A stretch of DNA of 64,000 nt from contig CAWICN010000001.1 of assembly GCA_963834725.1 (NCBI GenBank), positions 1,364,001-1,428,000 of the forward strand, read 5' to 3'. This DNA is from PALSA-693 sp963834725 (GTDB lineage Bacteria; Actinomycetota; Acidimicrobiia; Acidimicrobiales; Palsa-688). Every line of letters begins with the position of its first letter. Positions within the stretch are counted from its first letter, which is position 1. The position numbers and the translations under genes are program-made. Positions 42,499-50,487 of the stretch are shown here, piece by piece. Under the pieces are notes generated by a model. It saw only the letters and a list, made by a program, of their open reading frames with translations. It did no database searches and was not told the origin of the DNA.

Positions 42499-42987
42499 TC
42501 ACTGGTCGGACTGCTGCAAGACCTTCTGGTAGTCGCGCTCCCAGGCCTCACGCACTTCTGAAACGAGTTCCTCGGGGATGTTCTGCTGATAGATCGTGAC
42601 ATTTGACCCGCCGGCCTCGTCGGCCTTTGCCATCAGCGTCACAGTCGAATAGTGGCCCGCCGGAAACGAGGGCGGATGCAATGCAAAGCTGACATGGCTG
42701 TTATCGATGTATTCCATCAAATACCCATCGCCCTCGTCAGGGCCAAGTTGTACATGGGCACCCAGGATCTTTCTCACCGACACCGGATGCCCAATCAGAG
42801 CCGAATGTCGTTCGCTGTCAACCAGCGTGTCCACCATTTCGCCTGGAGACATGCCGACTCGTCCGGTCAGCAACACCGTCCTGACCCGTCCCTTGAACTG
42901 GCTTCCAAATGCGAGTTGGAAGCGCAGCAACCGGACATCTGCGACCTCCTCCCCGGAGGGCTGGCCGGAGGTGGCGTTCGACGTCAT
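42499..42987 (-). CDS. SRPBCC-like (Bet v1 fold) protein
   Basis: A 162-residue protein with a helix-grip pattern: VGMSPGEMVDTLVDSERHSA, GAHVQLGPDEGDGYLMEYID, FPAGHYSTVTLMAKADE and a C-terminal helix (EVREAWERDYQKVLQQ). The AHSA1/SRPBCC fold binds hydrophobic ligands. ATG 42987 overlaps the LLM stop by four bases, suggesting it handles the substrate or product of that monooxygenase. Confidence 0.7.
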   Translation of the reverse strand: MTSNATSGQPSGEEVADVRLLRFQLAFGSQFKGRVRTVLLTGRVGMSPGEMVDTLVDSERHSALIGHPVSVRKILGAHVQLGPDEGDGYLMEYIDNSHVSFALHPPSFPAGHYSTVTLMAKADEAGGSNVTIYQQNIPEELVSEVREAWERDYQKVLQQSDQ

Positions 42988-44126
42988 CGGTTGGCGACCG
43001 CTCGAGCCGGATCGTAGTCATGCATCGCCGGCAGGACCTTCTCGGCGAACAGGCGCATACTCGCCTCTGCCTTCTCGATTGGCATGCCTCCATACCGGAA
43101 GACCCCGACGAAATGATCAGCACCGACCGTGCGCTGGATCTCCTGCATACGTTCGATGCATTGCTCCGGCGTTCCGAACACCTGCGTGGCTGCGAACCCC
43201 GCGTTGGGATCGGTCTCCGCGTTGGCTCGCATTTCAGCCAGGTTCTCAGCGAGCTTCTGATAATACTCGTAGCTCTGCACACCACGAAATTCATCCGGTG
43301 AAGCGAATCCATAGTGCCGGGCCGCGCTATCCCAGTAGTTTCCCATCCACGCCTGGGCCCCCACGGTCGCCTCAGTCTCGTCCTCGTGACAATAGACCCA
43401 GCACACTGCGATCGGGGGCTTGGGGCCCCAACCATTGGCGGCCCGGATCGTGTTGTAGTCCTCGATCTCGGGGACGTAGTCTTCCCACGGCTTCATGGGA
43501 ATGATCAACAGACCCAGGCCGGCCTGAGCCACGATTGGAAGGGTCTGCGGGCTACCCCACGCACAATACATGCGCTCGGGCAGATCGGACGATCTGGGAG
43601 CCGGCCTCAGCGAGGTACTCGAAACGTTCCAAATCTTTCCCTCGTAGGAGAACCGCGGCGTCGTCAAGGCCTTCCTGACTATGTCGAGGGATTCGAGGAA
43701 ATACTGCCTGGACTCCTCCATGGAGATTCCGAGCGGATCATATTCCTTCGCCGACGCACCACGGCCGAAGCCGACGTAAAACTGCCGACCCTGGAGGAGG
43801 TTGTCCAGAAGAGAGATATCTTCGGCCACGTGCAGCGGATGATGCCATGGCAGGACTATCACCATTGTCCCCACGTCGATCCGGGAAGTTCGCCCCGCGT
43901 AGTAGGAGAGCAGCTGCGTCGGATTCGGAATCATGGTATACGGCGTGTGATGGTGCTCGACAGTCCAGATGGAGTCGAAGCCGAGTGGTTCGGCCAGGTC
44001 GCCGAGGGGGAGCTCTTCGTCATAGATTGTGCTGTCGCTGATCCCGGGCGGTTTATCCCACTCCTGGGCTGAGTACCGTTCCCAGTCCAGGTAGTTCTGG
44101 AAGAACAGGGTCATGCCTACTTTCAT
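42984..44126 (-). CDS. LLM-class flavin-dependent oxidoreductase (second)
   Basis: A 380-residue luciferase-like monooxygenase: IWTVEHHHTPYTMIPNPTQL, IDVGTMVIVLPWHHPLHVAE, FYVGFGRGASAKEYDPLG, YCAWGSPQTLPIVAQAG. Clearly related to 39086-40279. First gene of the LLM-SRPBCC-TetR unit. The substrate is unknown; flavin supply from ribA and storage by dodecin nearby fit its cofactor need. Confidence 0.92.
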   Translation of the reverse strand: MKVGMTLFFQNYLDWERYSAQEWDKPPGISDSTIYDEELPLGDLAEPLGFDSIWTVEHHHTPYTMIPNPTQLLSYYAGRTSRIDVGTMVIVLPWHHPLHVAEDISLLDNLLQGRQFYVGFGRGASAKEYDPLGISMEESRQYFLESLDIVRKALTTPRFSYEGKIWNVSSTSLRPAPRSSDLPERMYCAWGSPQTLPIVAQAGLGLLIIPMKPWEDYVPEIEDYNTIRAANGWGPKPPIAVCWVYCHEDETEATVGAQAWMGNYWDSAARHYGFASPDEFRGVQSYEYYQKLAENLAEMRANAETDPNAGFAATQVFGTPEQCIERMQEIQRTVGADHFVGVFRYGGMPIEKAEASMRLFAEKVLPAMHDYDPARAVANR

Positions 44127-44447
44127 GTCCGCGTTTTCCTTCTCCGTCCCCCACTCCAGTGACAGACGTCGTCAGCATGGCACGCCACCCGACAGGGGGT
44201 CAAGTGACTGATCCCTCAACACCACCGGCGATACGATGGCGGGCCAGACGGTTCGCCCTCTTGGGAGGTCATCGCACCTCGGGAGGTATGCGGAGGCATG
44301 CTCGGCCGGGAGGTGGCCGAGCCGGGGCGGGAGGTGGCCAGGCGGGGGCCGCCGGGCAGCCGCGGCGCGGAACACGGCGGCGGCGCGACTTACGGATCCG
44401 ACCCTCCGCCGAACGTCGGTGCGGGCTGGCAACGGCCGGGTGGAATC
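44127..44447. other. GC-rich gap between LLM operon and dodecin
   Basis: 321 bases without a supported gene. It includes direct repeats of GGGAGGTGGCC near 44310-44340. It should contain the promoter of the LLM operon. Confidence 0.5.
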
Positions 44448-44663
44448 CTAATCTTCGACCCGAAATCCGACTTTCATTGCGACCTGAAACTGTCCGACCT
44501 GACCATCGATCACTGTTCCCCGGACCTGGGTGATCTCGAACCAATCCAGGTTTCGGATGGTCTGGGAGGCCCGCTTCAGTCCGTTGCGCACCGCCTGGTG
44601 AATCGACTCGTTGGACGTTCCAACGATTTCGCTGAGCCGGTACGTGGCGTCCGTATCAGGCAT
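44448..44663 (-). CDS. Dodecin
   Basis: A 71-residue dodecin: YRLSEIVGTSNESIHQAVRN, then LKRASQTIRNLDWFEITQVR and QVGQFQVAMKVGFRVED. Twelve copies form a hollow sphere that stores flavin (riboflavin, FMN or FAD), stacked by the Trp present here. GAGGAG lies upstream of ATG 44663. Its place beside ribA and two flavin monooxygenases suggests a flavin-handling neighbourhood. Confidence 0.95.
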   Translation of the reverse strand: MPDTDATYRLSEIVGTSNESIHQAVRNGLKRASQTIRNLDWFEITQVRGTVIDGQVGQFQVAMKVGFRVED

Positions 44664-44892
44664 CAAGGCTTCTCCTCTCCGAGCTCGCACTCTCCAACAG
44701 GATCAACATAACCGGTCCATTCTCTCCTGGTGCGAATGTTCCCCTCAGCGGATCCGCTCAAACCGGGTGTGGGCGTCAATACGGGTTCTGCCGGTCGAGC
44801 CACCGACCGATGAGGTGGAGTAATGACGATCGTCAGACTTGACCTGGCTGGCAGGATTTGCCGGCGGCGCGTGAGGCCACTGGAGGGTCGGG

Positions 44893-45476
44893 ATGGGCAA
44901 GGTGACAGCAGGTTTCTCAACGTCGCTCGACGGTTTGGTCGGTGATGAGGACGACGGGGTAGAGTCTTCAAGTGGTACTCGATCGGCGACACGACCGCCG
45001 AAGTGGACGCCGGTAACGCCACCTTCACGATGTCGACTGAGGGCGCCGAGCGCATCCAGAGTGCCTGTCAATCGGCAGGCGTTCTGGTCTCGGCGAGGCG
45101 GACATTCGACCTCGCAGGTGCGTGGGGGGGGCACCCCATGGGCGTCCCCATCGTCGTCGTCACCCATTCACCTCCCGAAGAGTGGGTCGACAGAAGCGAT
45201 TCGCCATTCACTTTTGTTACCGATGGTGTGGTGAGCGCAATTGCCCAGGCGCAAGGAAAGCGCCGGCGAACAGGACGTCGTCGTGGGCGCCCCCAGCGTG
45301 GCCCAGCAGTGCCTCAAGTTGGGGCTGCTCGACGAGATCCACGTCGACCTGGTGCCTCTCCTGCTCGGCAAGGGAGTCCGTCTCTTCGATCAGATTGACG
45401 CACCGACCGAACTGACTGTCATCGCCGCATCCGGTAGACCGCATATCACCCATCTCACCTATCGTGTGGTCCGGTA
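44893..45476 (+). pseudogene. Frameshifted dihydrofolate reductase-like (RibD C-terminal) protein
   Basis: Family sequence is spread over three frames: MGKVTAGFSTSLDGLVGDED, then FKWYSIGDTTAEVDAGNATF through SPFTFVTDGVVSAIAQAQ, then AGEQDVVVGAPSVAQQCLKL to the stop at 45476. Frame changes fall near 44965 and 45250. The intact protein would be a RibD_C-family reductase of about 190 residues. Two shifts argue for real decay, though assembly error should be excluded. Confidence 0.75.
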
Positions 45477-45532
45477 GCGCTCTACGGAGGTGGGCGCCTC
45501 GCTCGTGCCGTCCAGGCGCCCTGGAGATCCTT

Positions 45533-46585
45533 TTACCGGATGTCTCCGCGACTAGTCGCTTCGCCACCGGTCCTATCGTCGCCCGAACCGGACAGAGTAC
45601 GCGGAAGCCCGAATCGGGAAATCACCGCATTGTCGAAACGGGTGATGGCGCTCACCTTGCCCTCCGACACGGTGATGACGAACAGGCCGAACGCACGGGC
45701 GATCCCCGAGGCGCGATCCACGAGGTAGACCCCGAAGGCCGGCTGTCCGTTGGCTCGGGTCGAAACGAGCCGGAAGCGCCGCCCCTCCCGGAAGGCAACG
45801 CTCGCGAAGAACCGACGCGCCAACTCTCGGCCCTGGTACTCGAGAGGAACCGGTGGCATCCGCACCCACGCGTCCTCGCTCAGAAGCGAGACGATGCCCT
45901 CGACATCGCCGCGCTCGAATGCATCGACGAGCTGTGCGAGAAGTCGGCGCTCGACAGGGGAGTTCGGGGGCGGCGGAGGAGCGCCGGCAGGGAGGTCACG
46001 GGCGAGAGTCGCCCGCGCCCGCTTGAGGGCGCTGGTCACTGCGTCCTCCGTGGTCTCGAGGACCTCAGCCACCTCGCCGGCGCGGAATCCGAGCACGTCG
46101 CGCAGGACAAGAATCGCTCGCTGACGAGGCGGTAGCAGCTGCAAGGCCGTGACAAAGGCGAGCGAGATCGCCTCGCGCGTCTCGTAGCGGGCCTCAGGTC
46201 CGGCCTGGGCCCCGCCGGCCTCGTCGAGCAGGGCGTCGGGATAGGGCTCGAGCCAGGTCACCTCGCCGAGCCGGGTGGGCTCGGGCGGCTCGACCGGCAG
46301 GCCTGGAGCTTCCACCTGAGGGCGGCGCTTAGCCGCCCGCAGCCAGTTGAGGCAGCGGCTCGTGGCGATCCGGTACAACCAGGTCCGAAGCGAAGCCCGC
46401 TCCTCGAAGCCGGGCAGACCCTGCCAGGCGGCCAGGAGGGTCTCCTGGAGCAGGTCCTCGGCGTCGGCCAGCGAACCCAGGACGCGGTAGCAATGGACCT
46501 CCAGCTCGCGTCGGTGCGGCTCGACGAGCTGGCGGAACGCTTCCGCGTCGCCGTCCCTTGCCCGGGCCAGAAGTTGGTTGGTCAC
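45533..46585 (-). CDS. ECF sigma factor with C-terminal SnoaL-like domain
   Basis: A 350-residue sigma-70 family protein of the SigG/TIGR02960 kind. Region 2 is EDLLQETLLAAWQGLPGFEE ... RTWLYRIATSRCLNWL, the linker has VTWLEPYPDALLDE, region 4 is LPPRQRAILVLRDVLGFRAG, and a SnoaL-like domain follows (LLAQLVDAFERGDVEGIVSL, AITRFDNAVISRFGLP). Such sigma factors are thought to be controlled by the SnoaL tail rather than a separate anti-sigma factor. It diverges from a YciI-like gene, the usual partner. Confidence 0.9.
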   Translation of the reverse strand: MTNQLLARARDGDAEAFRQLVEPHRRELEVHCYRVLGSLADAEDLLQETLLAAWQGLPGFEERASLRTWLYRIATSRCLNWLRAAKRRPQVEAPGLPVEPPEPTRLGEVTWLEPYPDALLDEAGGAQAGPEARYETREAISLAFVTALQLLPPRQRAILVLRDVLGFRAGEVAEVLETTEDAVTSALKRARATLARDLPAGAPPPPPNSPVERRLLAQLVDAFERGDVEGIVSLLSEDAWVRMPPVPLEYQGRELARRFFASVAFREGRRFRLVSTRANGQPAFGVYLVDRASGIARAFGLFVITVSEGKVSAITRFDNAVISRFGLPRTLSGSGDDRTGGEATSRGDIR

Positions 46586-46674
46586 CTCTCCATCCTCGCA
46601 ATCGACCTCCTCTTATGGGTCCCGGTCACAGGTACAGACACCGGGTGGAGCCAAAAGTTGGCGCTCAGCGGTCC

Positions 46675-46712
46675 GATTCTCAGGCAGTGGTCGGATTCTC
46701 AGGCAGTGGTTC
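46675..46712. repeat. 19-bp direct repeat in the sigma/YciI promoter region
   Basis: GATTCTCAGGCAGTGGTCG at 46675-46693 is repeated with changes in the last two bases at 46694-46712, and a fragment recurs near 46736. It lies in the 229-base divergent gap and may be a regulatory repeat. Confidence 0.6.
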
Positions 46713-46814
46713 GATTCTGGGTGGCCGGGCGCCCGGTTCTCAGGCCGGCCGGTGTCTATCCATCTCGAGGCAGCCGCCCCGGCACCTCATTGCACCGACG
46801 AGAGGAGCTCTCAA

Positions 46815-47135
46815 ATGCCGACGTTCGTCTTCACCTACCGGATTCCCACGGACTATGTCCCAGGGGGACCTGACACCATGGCCGCCTGGGCGGCCTGGTT
46901 CGACAGCATGGGCGAAAGCCTTTCGGACCGTGGCAACCCCGTCTCCGAGTCCACCGACCTCGGTCGCTGCGGAGAGGGGACGCGGCTCGGTGGTTACAGC
47001 CTCATCACGGCCGACAACCTCGAGTCGGCGGCGGCCCTGGCCAAGGGATCCCCGGCCCTCGACGTGGGTGGCGGAGTTGAGGTCGGCCTCATCACGGTCC
47101 TCGACCTCGACTCGGCCTCGAGCGGAAAAGGCTGA
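46815..47135 (+). CDS. YciI-like (YCII) protein
   Basis: A 106-residue ferredoxin-like fold protein: FVFTYRIPTDYVPGGPDTMA, AAWFDSMGESLSDRGNPVSE and YSLITADNLESAAALAKGSP ... VEVGLI. YciI-like proteins are regularly paired with SnoaL-tailed ECF sigma factors; the job is unknown. AGAGGAGC ahead of ATG 46815 decides the start. Confidence 0.85.
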   Translation: MPTFVFTYRIPTDYVPGGPDTMAAWAAWFDSMGESLSDRGNPVSESTDLGRCGEGTRLGGYSLITADNLESAAALAKGSPALDVGGGVEVGLITVLDLDSASSGKG

Positions 47136-47234
47136 GTCCCACGGAGTGTCGGACGTTGCCGCCCGGATTGACGTGCCCTCCGCCCGAGCGGGGGACAACC
47201 CGTCGTCGTTGCCGCTGACGATCCCCTCACCGGA

Positions 47235-47393
47235 GTGGCGTTCTTCATGGTGGCGCGGGACGCGCTTGTGGTGGTTACAGCGCTCCCTTCGATCCACCGA
47301 TCACTCGGCGGCAACGTCGCGACGCTCCAATGGACGGTGAACGCCTACAGCCTGGCCTGCCGCATGTTCCCAGCTGCCGCATATTCCGGCTGA
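47235..47393 (+). pseudogene. MFS (DHA2/EmrB-type) transporter stub
   Basis: In one frame, VAFFMVARDALVVVTALPSI then HRSLGGNVATLQWTVNAYSL matches the first and second membrane segments of EmrB/QacA drug exporters, then diverges and stops. The rest of the roughly 450-residue transporter is missing. Confidence 0.75.
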
Positions 47394-47428
47394 TTGACAA
47401 ATGCGTGAACACAGGGCAAGGTTCGGCC

Positions 47429-47713
47429 ATGGAAGACCCTGGCGATGTCACGGCGAGGCGGGTCGAAATCGAGTGGGAAGGCGCGCTCTGGGAGGTGGAC
47501 GTAGAGGTGCCCGAAGGCGGCGGCCCCGTTTACCGGATGAGCCTGTGGAGAACGAAGGCGAACGGCTCGAGGGAGAAGATCCAGGCCGTCGAGCCGCCGG
47601 AGGAGCCGCTGAGCCTCGAGGTCGTGCATGGCTGGCTTACTGCGTCCGAAGTCCCCGATCCTCTCACCTGGCCACTCGCGGAACGAATCCTCGAGGCACG
47701 ATCCGGTCAGTGA
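47429..47713 (+). CDS. Hypothetical 94-residue protein
   Basis: Unrecognised small acidic protein: ARRVEIEWEGALWEVDVEVP, VYRMSLWRTKANGSREKIQA, LTWPLAERILEARSGQ. It is composed and spaced like a real gene, but it sits among decayed genes and has only a weak ribosome-binding site before ATG 47429. Confidence 0.5.
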   Translation: MEDPGDVTARRVEIEWEGALWEVDVEVPEGGGPVYRMSLWRTKANGSREKIQAVEPPEEPLSLEVVHGWLTASEVPDPLTWPLAERILEARSGQ

Positions 47714-47748
47714 GGGCACTGGCGTCGGGACGAAGCAGCGGGCTTTGC

Positions 47749-48026
47749 CGCACCGGGGCCACGGGTACGCGATCCGGGCGGTCCGGCTACTTGTCGTGCA
47801 CCTGGCCGCCGTCACGTCCTACCGGGAGGCAACGCTTCTGATCGATGCGCGCAACGCGGCCTCACTCGCCGTGGCGGCGAGCCTAGGAGCGATACCCGCT
47901 ATGGCGGCCGACATCCCACCGATGCAACGGTTCTTCGTCCTGCCGATACGACCGGTACCGGCCGACAGAGCAGCGCCCTCATCCCCGCCCCTCTTGCCGG
48001 TCGGCGACCAACAGCCCTCTCGATAG
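47749..48026 (+). pseudogene. C-terminal stub of a GNAT acetyltransferase
   Basis: HRGHGYAIRAVRLLVVHLAA carries the acetyl-CoA-binding motif (R-G-x-G-x-A) and EATLLIDARNAASLAVAASL the following strand and helix of the Acetyltransf_3 type. No N-terminal half or start is present upstream. Confidence 0.65.
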
Positions 48027-48216
48027 TTATCGTCTGTTGTGGGGCGGCACCCCTGCCTGCGTTTGTTCTCGTGTTGCTGACTTTCTTGTAGCTCAAAAGC
48101 GTCGGGTCTGACGCGCCTGGCCGCCGACATCCCCGCACTGACCGCTCTGCAGCTAGACGAGGCAGACCTCGGACCGCCGCGATGGTCTTCCAGATCAAGC
48201 GTTCTCTGGTGCGTCC

Positions 48217-49002
48217 TTATCTACGCCAGTGGTACGGGGTGGTGGTGGAGACTTTGAGAAAGCCGGATCGCTCCAGAATGGGGCGCGAGTATGCGGTGGA
48301 GTCGCTGTGGATAAGCGTCTTTCCCGCCGCCAGGGCTGACCGGGCGCGCACCGCGGTGAGTGCTCTGTAGATCCCTCGACCGCGCCAGGCTTCTACTGTG
48401 GCCCCACCCCAGATTCCGGCGAACTCGGTGCCCGCCACCCGGTCCGAGGCGACCCGCGCCCACGATCTGTCCCTCGGCTTCGGTCACCCACAGTTCCATT
48501 CCGTCACCGAGCGCCAAACGACGGAGAAGCGTCTGTGCCAGCCCATCTGCACCGGTGCCATCGAAGATCAAGTCCTGCATCGCGGCCATGGCCCGAACGT
48601 CGTTTTCCTCTGTGACGTGGCGCAACGTGACCCCGTCGGGAAGGGGTGCGTCGGTGTCGAGCAAGGCCGCTCGCCCGATCATGATCGACTCCGGTTCTTG
48701 AGGCTGGAATCCATTCTGGAGGAGCGCCTCGTGGAGTCCGGGGGCACGATCATGACCGCGGGTCTTCCATTCGACCCGGGTGATCTCGGGGTCGTCACGG
48801 AAGTGGTCGAGGGCGTCTGTCACGACAGGCGCGACGGGCTGGGCGTCGGTGCCGTCGAGGTACGGATAGGTTACGAAACCTTCTCCCCCAGCGAACGTCA
48901 CCAGAAGAAGAGGGCCGAGGTGGGTCACCCTGATGGCGCCCTGGTATCCGCGTCGGTGCGCAACTGTCGGTCGTAGGCCGCGAGGAACTCTTCAGCGATC
49001 AT
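48217..49002 (-). pseudogene. Frameshifted GNAT acetyltransferase
   Basis: The protein begins MIAEEFLAAYDRQLRTDADT at 49002, shifts frame near 48940 (continuing VTHLGPLLLVTFAGGEGFVT), and shifts again at a CCC/GGG run near 48438 into AGTEFAGIWGGATVEAWRGR and GIYRALTAVRARSALAAGKT, ending YHWRR. Deleting one G at the second site restores LGPVAGTEF. An intact copy would be a GNAT enzyme of about 260 residues. Confidence 0.75.
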
Positions 49003-49311
49003 CACCTACCTCAGCCTGGCGATTGTTCGGCCGTGCCGCCAATGGATTTGGCCGTTACCCTCGCCCCGGAGGGAGGGGCTCTTGAAACCGGATACAGAGC
49101 CTCTGACCGGGGGTAACCTCGCGCCGTAGGCGGTCTCGTGCAGCAAGGACTGCAGGGCACGAAGCACCGGATGCCTGTACCGCCGAACTGCCGCCGACTC
49201 GCTCGGGACGACGTTTTGAAGTTTTGAAGTCGCTGGTCACCGGTCGGCGCGATGGAGACGAGCCGCCCCGTCCGTCCCGCGGCAGAAACCCGCTCTAACC
49301 AGGGGTTTGTC
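49003..49311. other. Chromosomal flank left of the island
   Basis: 309 bases with no supported gene. An imperfect stem (GGCTCT ... AGAGCC) lies near 49077-49102. It ends at the tRNA remnant that marks the island edge. Confidence 0.5.
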
Positions 49312-49360
49312 GGTGGAGGTGACCGGATTTGAACCGGCGACTTCTACGATGCGAACGTAG
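49312..49360 (-). repeat. attL: displaced 3' half of tRNA-Ala
   Basis: On the minus strand this is the anticodon arm, T-arm and acceptor end of a tRNA-Ala without its 5' half. The 23 bases 49338-49360 equal 62195-62217 in the complete tRNA-Ala. The T-arm differs (GCCGGTTCAAATCCGGT against GTGGGTTCAAGTCCCAT), while the acceptor strand CACCTCC is kept. This is the original chromosomal tRNA end, separated by insertion. Confidence 0.85.
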
Positions 49361-49451
49361 ATTCGGCGGCCAGTAACGCACACTCACGACACATAACGGC
49401 AGGTCAGCGCCCTAGACCGCACAGTCCCGAACAGTCCCGAACGGATGCGTC

Positions 49452-49471
49452 CGCGGGATGGACGCGGGATG
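49452..49471. repeat. Candidate integrase arm-type site, left
   Basis: The 20 bases CGCGGGATGGACGCGGGATG are identical to 62090-62109 at the other end of the island. Each site holds two GCGGGATG boxes three bases apart. Short repeats 70-130 bases from the att core on both sides are what the N-terminal domain of lambda-type integrases binds. Confidence 0.65.
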
Positions 49472-49494
49472 GTTCGCAATTGTCGGGCGCTTCG

Positions 49495-49523
49495 TTGACG
49501 ACGAACGTACGTTTGCGTACACT
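49495..49523 (+). promoter_or_regulatory. Early promoter and operator of the island
   Basis: TTGACG (49495-49500), 17-base spacer, TACACT (49518-49523). The palindrome AACGTACGTT (49504-49513) and the inverted repeat GTACG-TTTG-CGTAC (49508-49521) overlap the spacer and -10, so a repressor bound there would block the rightward early operon. Confidence 0.65.
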
Positions 49524-49590
49524 TACGAACTAGCAGGACAGGGCTACGAGCCCGGTGAACCGCCACAAGCGAGCGAGAGCCGGAGAGCCC

Positions 49591-49824
49591 ATGTCCAGCA
49601 TCGAAGCCCAGAAGCTCCTGTCGATACCAGACGCCGCCCGTCGGCTCGGTATCGGCCGAACCCGCATGTACGAGCTGATCCGTACCGGCGAGATCCCGAC
49701 CGTGACGATCGGCTCAAGGGAGCGTCAGGACGGCAGTGCGATTGCCGGCCGCCGACTCGTGCCCGTCGAGGCGCTCGACGCGTATGCCGACGCCCTGGAG
49801 CGCAAGTACAGCACAGGAGCATGA
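49591..49824 (+). CDS. Excisionase/AlpA-like DNA-binding protein
   Basis: A 77-residue helix-turn-helix protein of the excisionase (MerR-like) family: LLSIPDAARRLGIGRTRMYE then LIRTGEIPTVTIGSR and GRRLVPVEALDAYADALERK. It may direct integrase to excision or regulate the early operon, as AlpA does in satellites. CGGAGAG precedes ATG 49591. It overlaps the next gene (ATGA). Confidence 0.88.
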   Translation: MSSIEAQKLLSIPDAARRLGIGRTRMYELIRTGEIPTVTIGSRERQDGSAIAGRRLVPVEALDAYADALERKYSTGA

Positions 49825-50045
49825 GACCGCCCCGGGGCGAGCCGGGGCGGAAGCGGTACAGCGTGTCGGGATCAGTGTCGGCGCGAATCGTACCTTCGAT
49901 GTCCCTATTCGAAGCGACGTACCGACTGGAAGCGGCCGCGTCGCTGCTGTCTTACGCCCTGCTAGGCGAGATCCCCCTGGAGCTGGCGGCCGAGCAAGCC
50001 ATTCGGCTGATCGCTGTCGCTCAGCGTCACCTGGACGCGGCATGA
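49821..50045 (+). CDS. Small hypothetical protein of the island
   Basis: A 74-residue protein with a basic start (RPPRGEPGRKRYSVSG) and an amphipathic helical part (LFEATYRLEAAASLLSYALL, LAAEQAIRLIAVAQRHL). Family unknown. It overlaps both neighbours by four bases, so it is translated with the excisionase and the primase-helicase. Confidence 0.7.
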   Translation: MRPPRGEPGRKRYSVSGSVSARIVPSMSLFEATYRLEAAASLLSYALLGEIPLELAAEQAIRLIAVAQRHLDAA

Positions 50046-50396
50046 GCGCGGATTGGAGCGGTTATCCGCTAACTCTGATCCCCGAGCACGCCGCGCTGCT
50101 GGATGCATCGGCAGTGACGCCACGTGTGGCGGAACGTCGCCAGGTTCGCTCAATCGTCACAAAGAAGGACGCTCGGAATCTCGGGCTTCGCGGTGACGCC
50201 GAGCGTCCCGGTCTGTGGTTCCCGCGCTGGACGACCCGCGGCGAGCAGGAGGGCGGGCAGCTCCGGCCGAATGATCCACGCCAGGACCGCGACGGTCGCG
50301 TGATCAAGTACGAATCGCCCTCGCGACAGCCGCTCGATCTAGATATCCATCCCGACGCTCGCCATGGGAATGACATCCTGATCTGGCCCCACTGAG
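50042..50396 (+). pseudogene. Primase-helicase, N-terminal fragment (cut by IS21)
   Basis: Starts at ATG 50042 (MSADWSGYPLTLIPEHAALL) and shows the DUF3854 N-terminal pattern: DASAVTPRVAERRQVRSIVT, GLWFPRWTTRGEQEGGQLRP, GRVIKYESPSRQPLDLDI. At 50376 the frame enters the IS21 end and stops at 50394-50396. Genuine sequence ends with HGND at the target duplication TGACA; it continues at 54001. Confidence 0.85.
50371..50375. repeat. Target duplication of the IS21 element (with 53996-54000)
   Basis: TGACA occurs directly at both edges (50371-50375 and 53996-54000). Removing the IS and one copy joins HGND to KPTRHLL in frame, which supports this pair as the true duplication. Confidence 0.65.
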
Positions 50397-50487
50397 GCCA
50401 CTTTTGATGGTTTGAAGTGGCCCCACCCTCAACCACCAGCCCCTACGTTCCGTGGTTGCCACACCTGTTGGAACGAGGGAGAAGGAG

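Noticed and set aside
49378..49450. Second tRNA gene next to attL
   Set aside because: No cloverleaf can be drawn after the anticodon arm; the 5' half of the tRNA is absent here, as expected for an att remnant.
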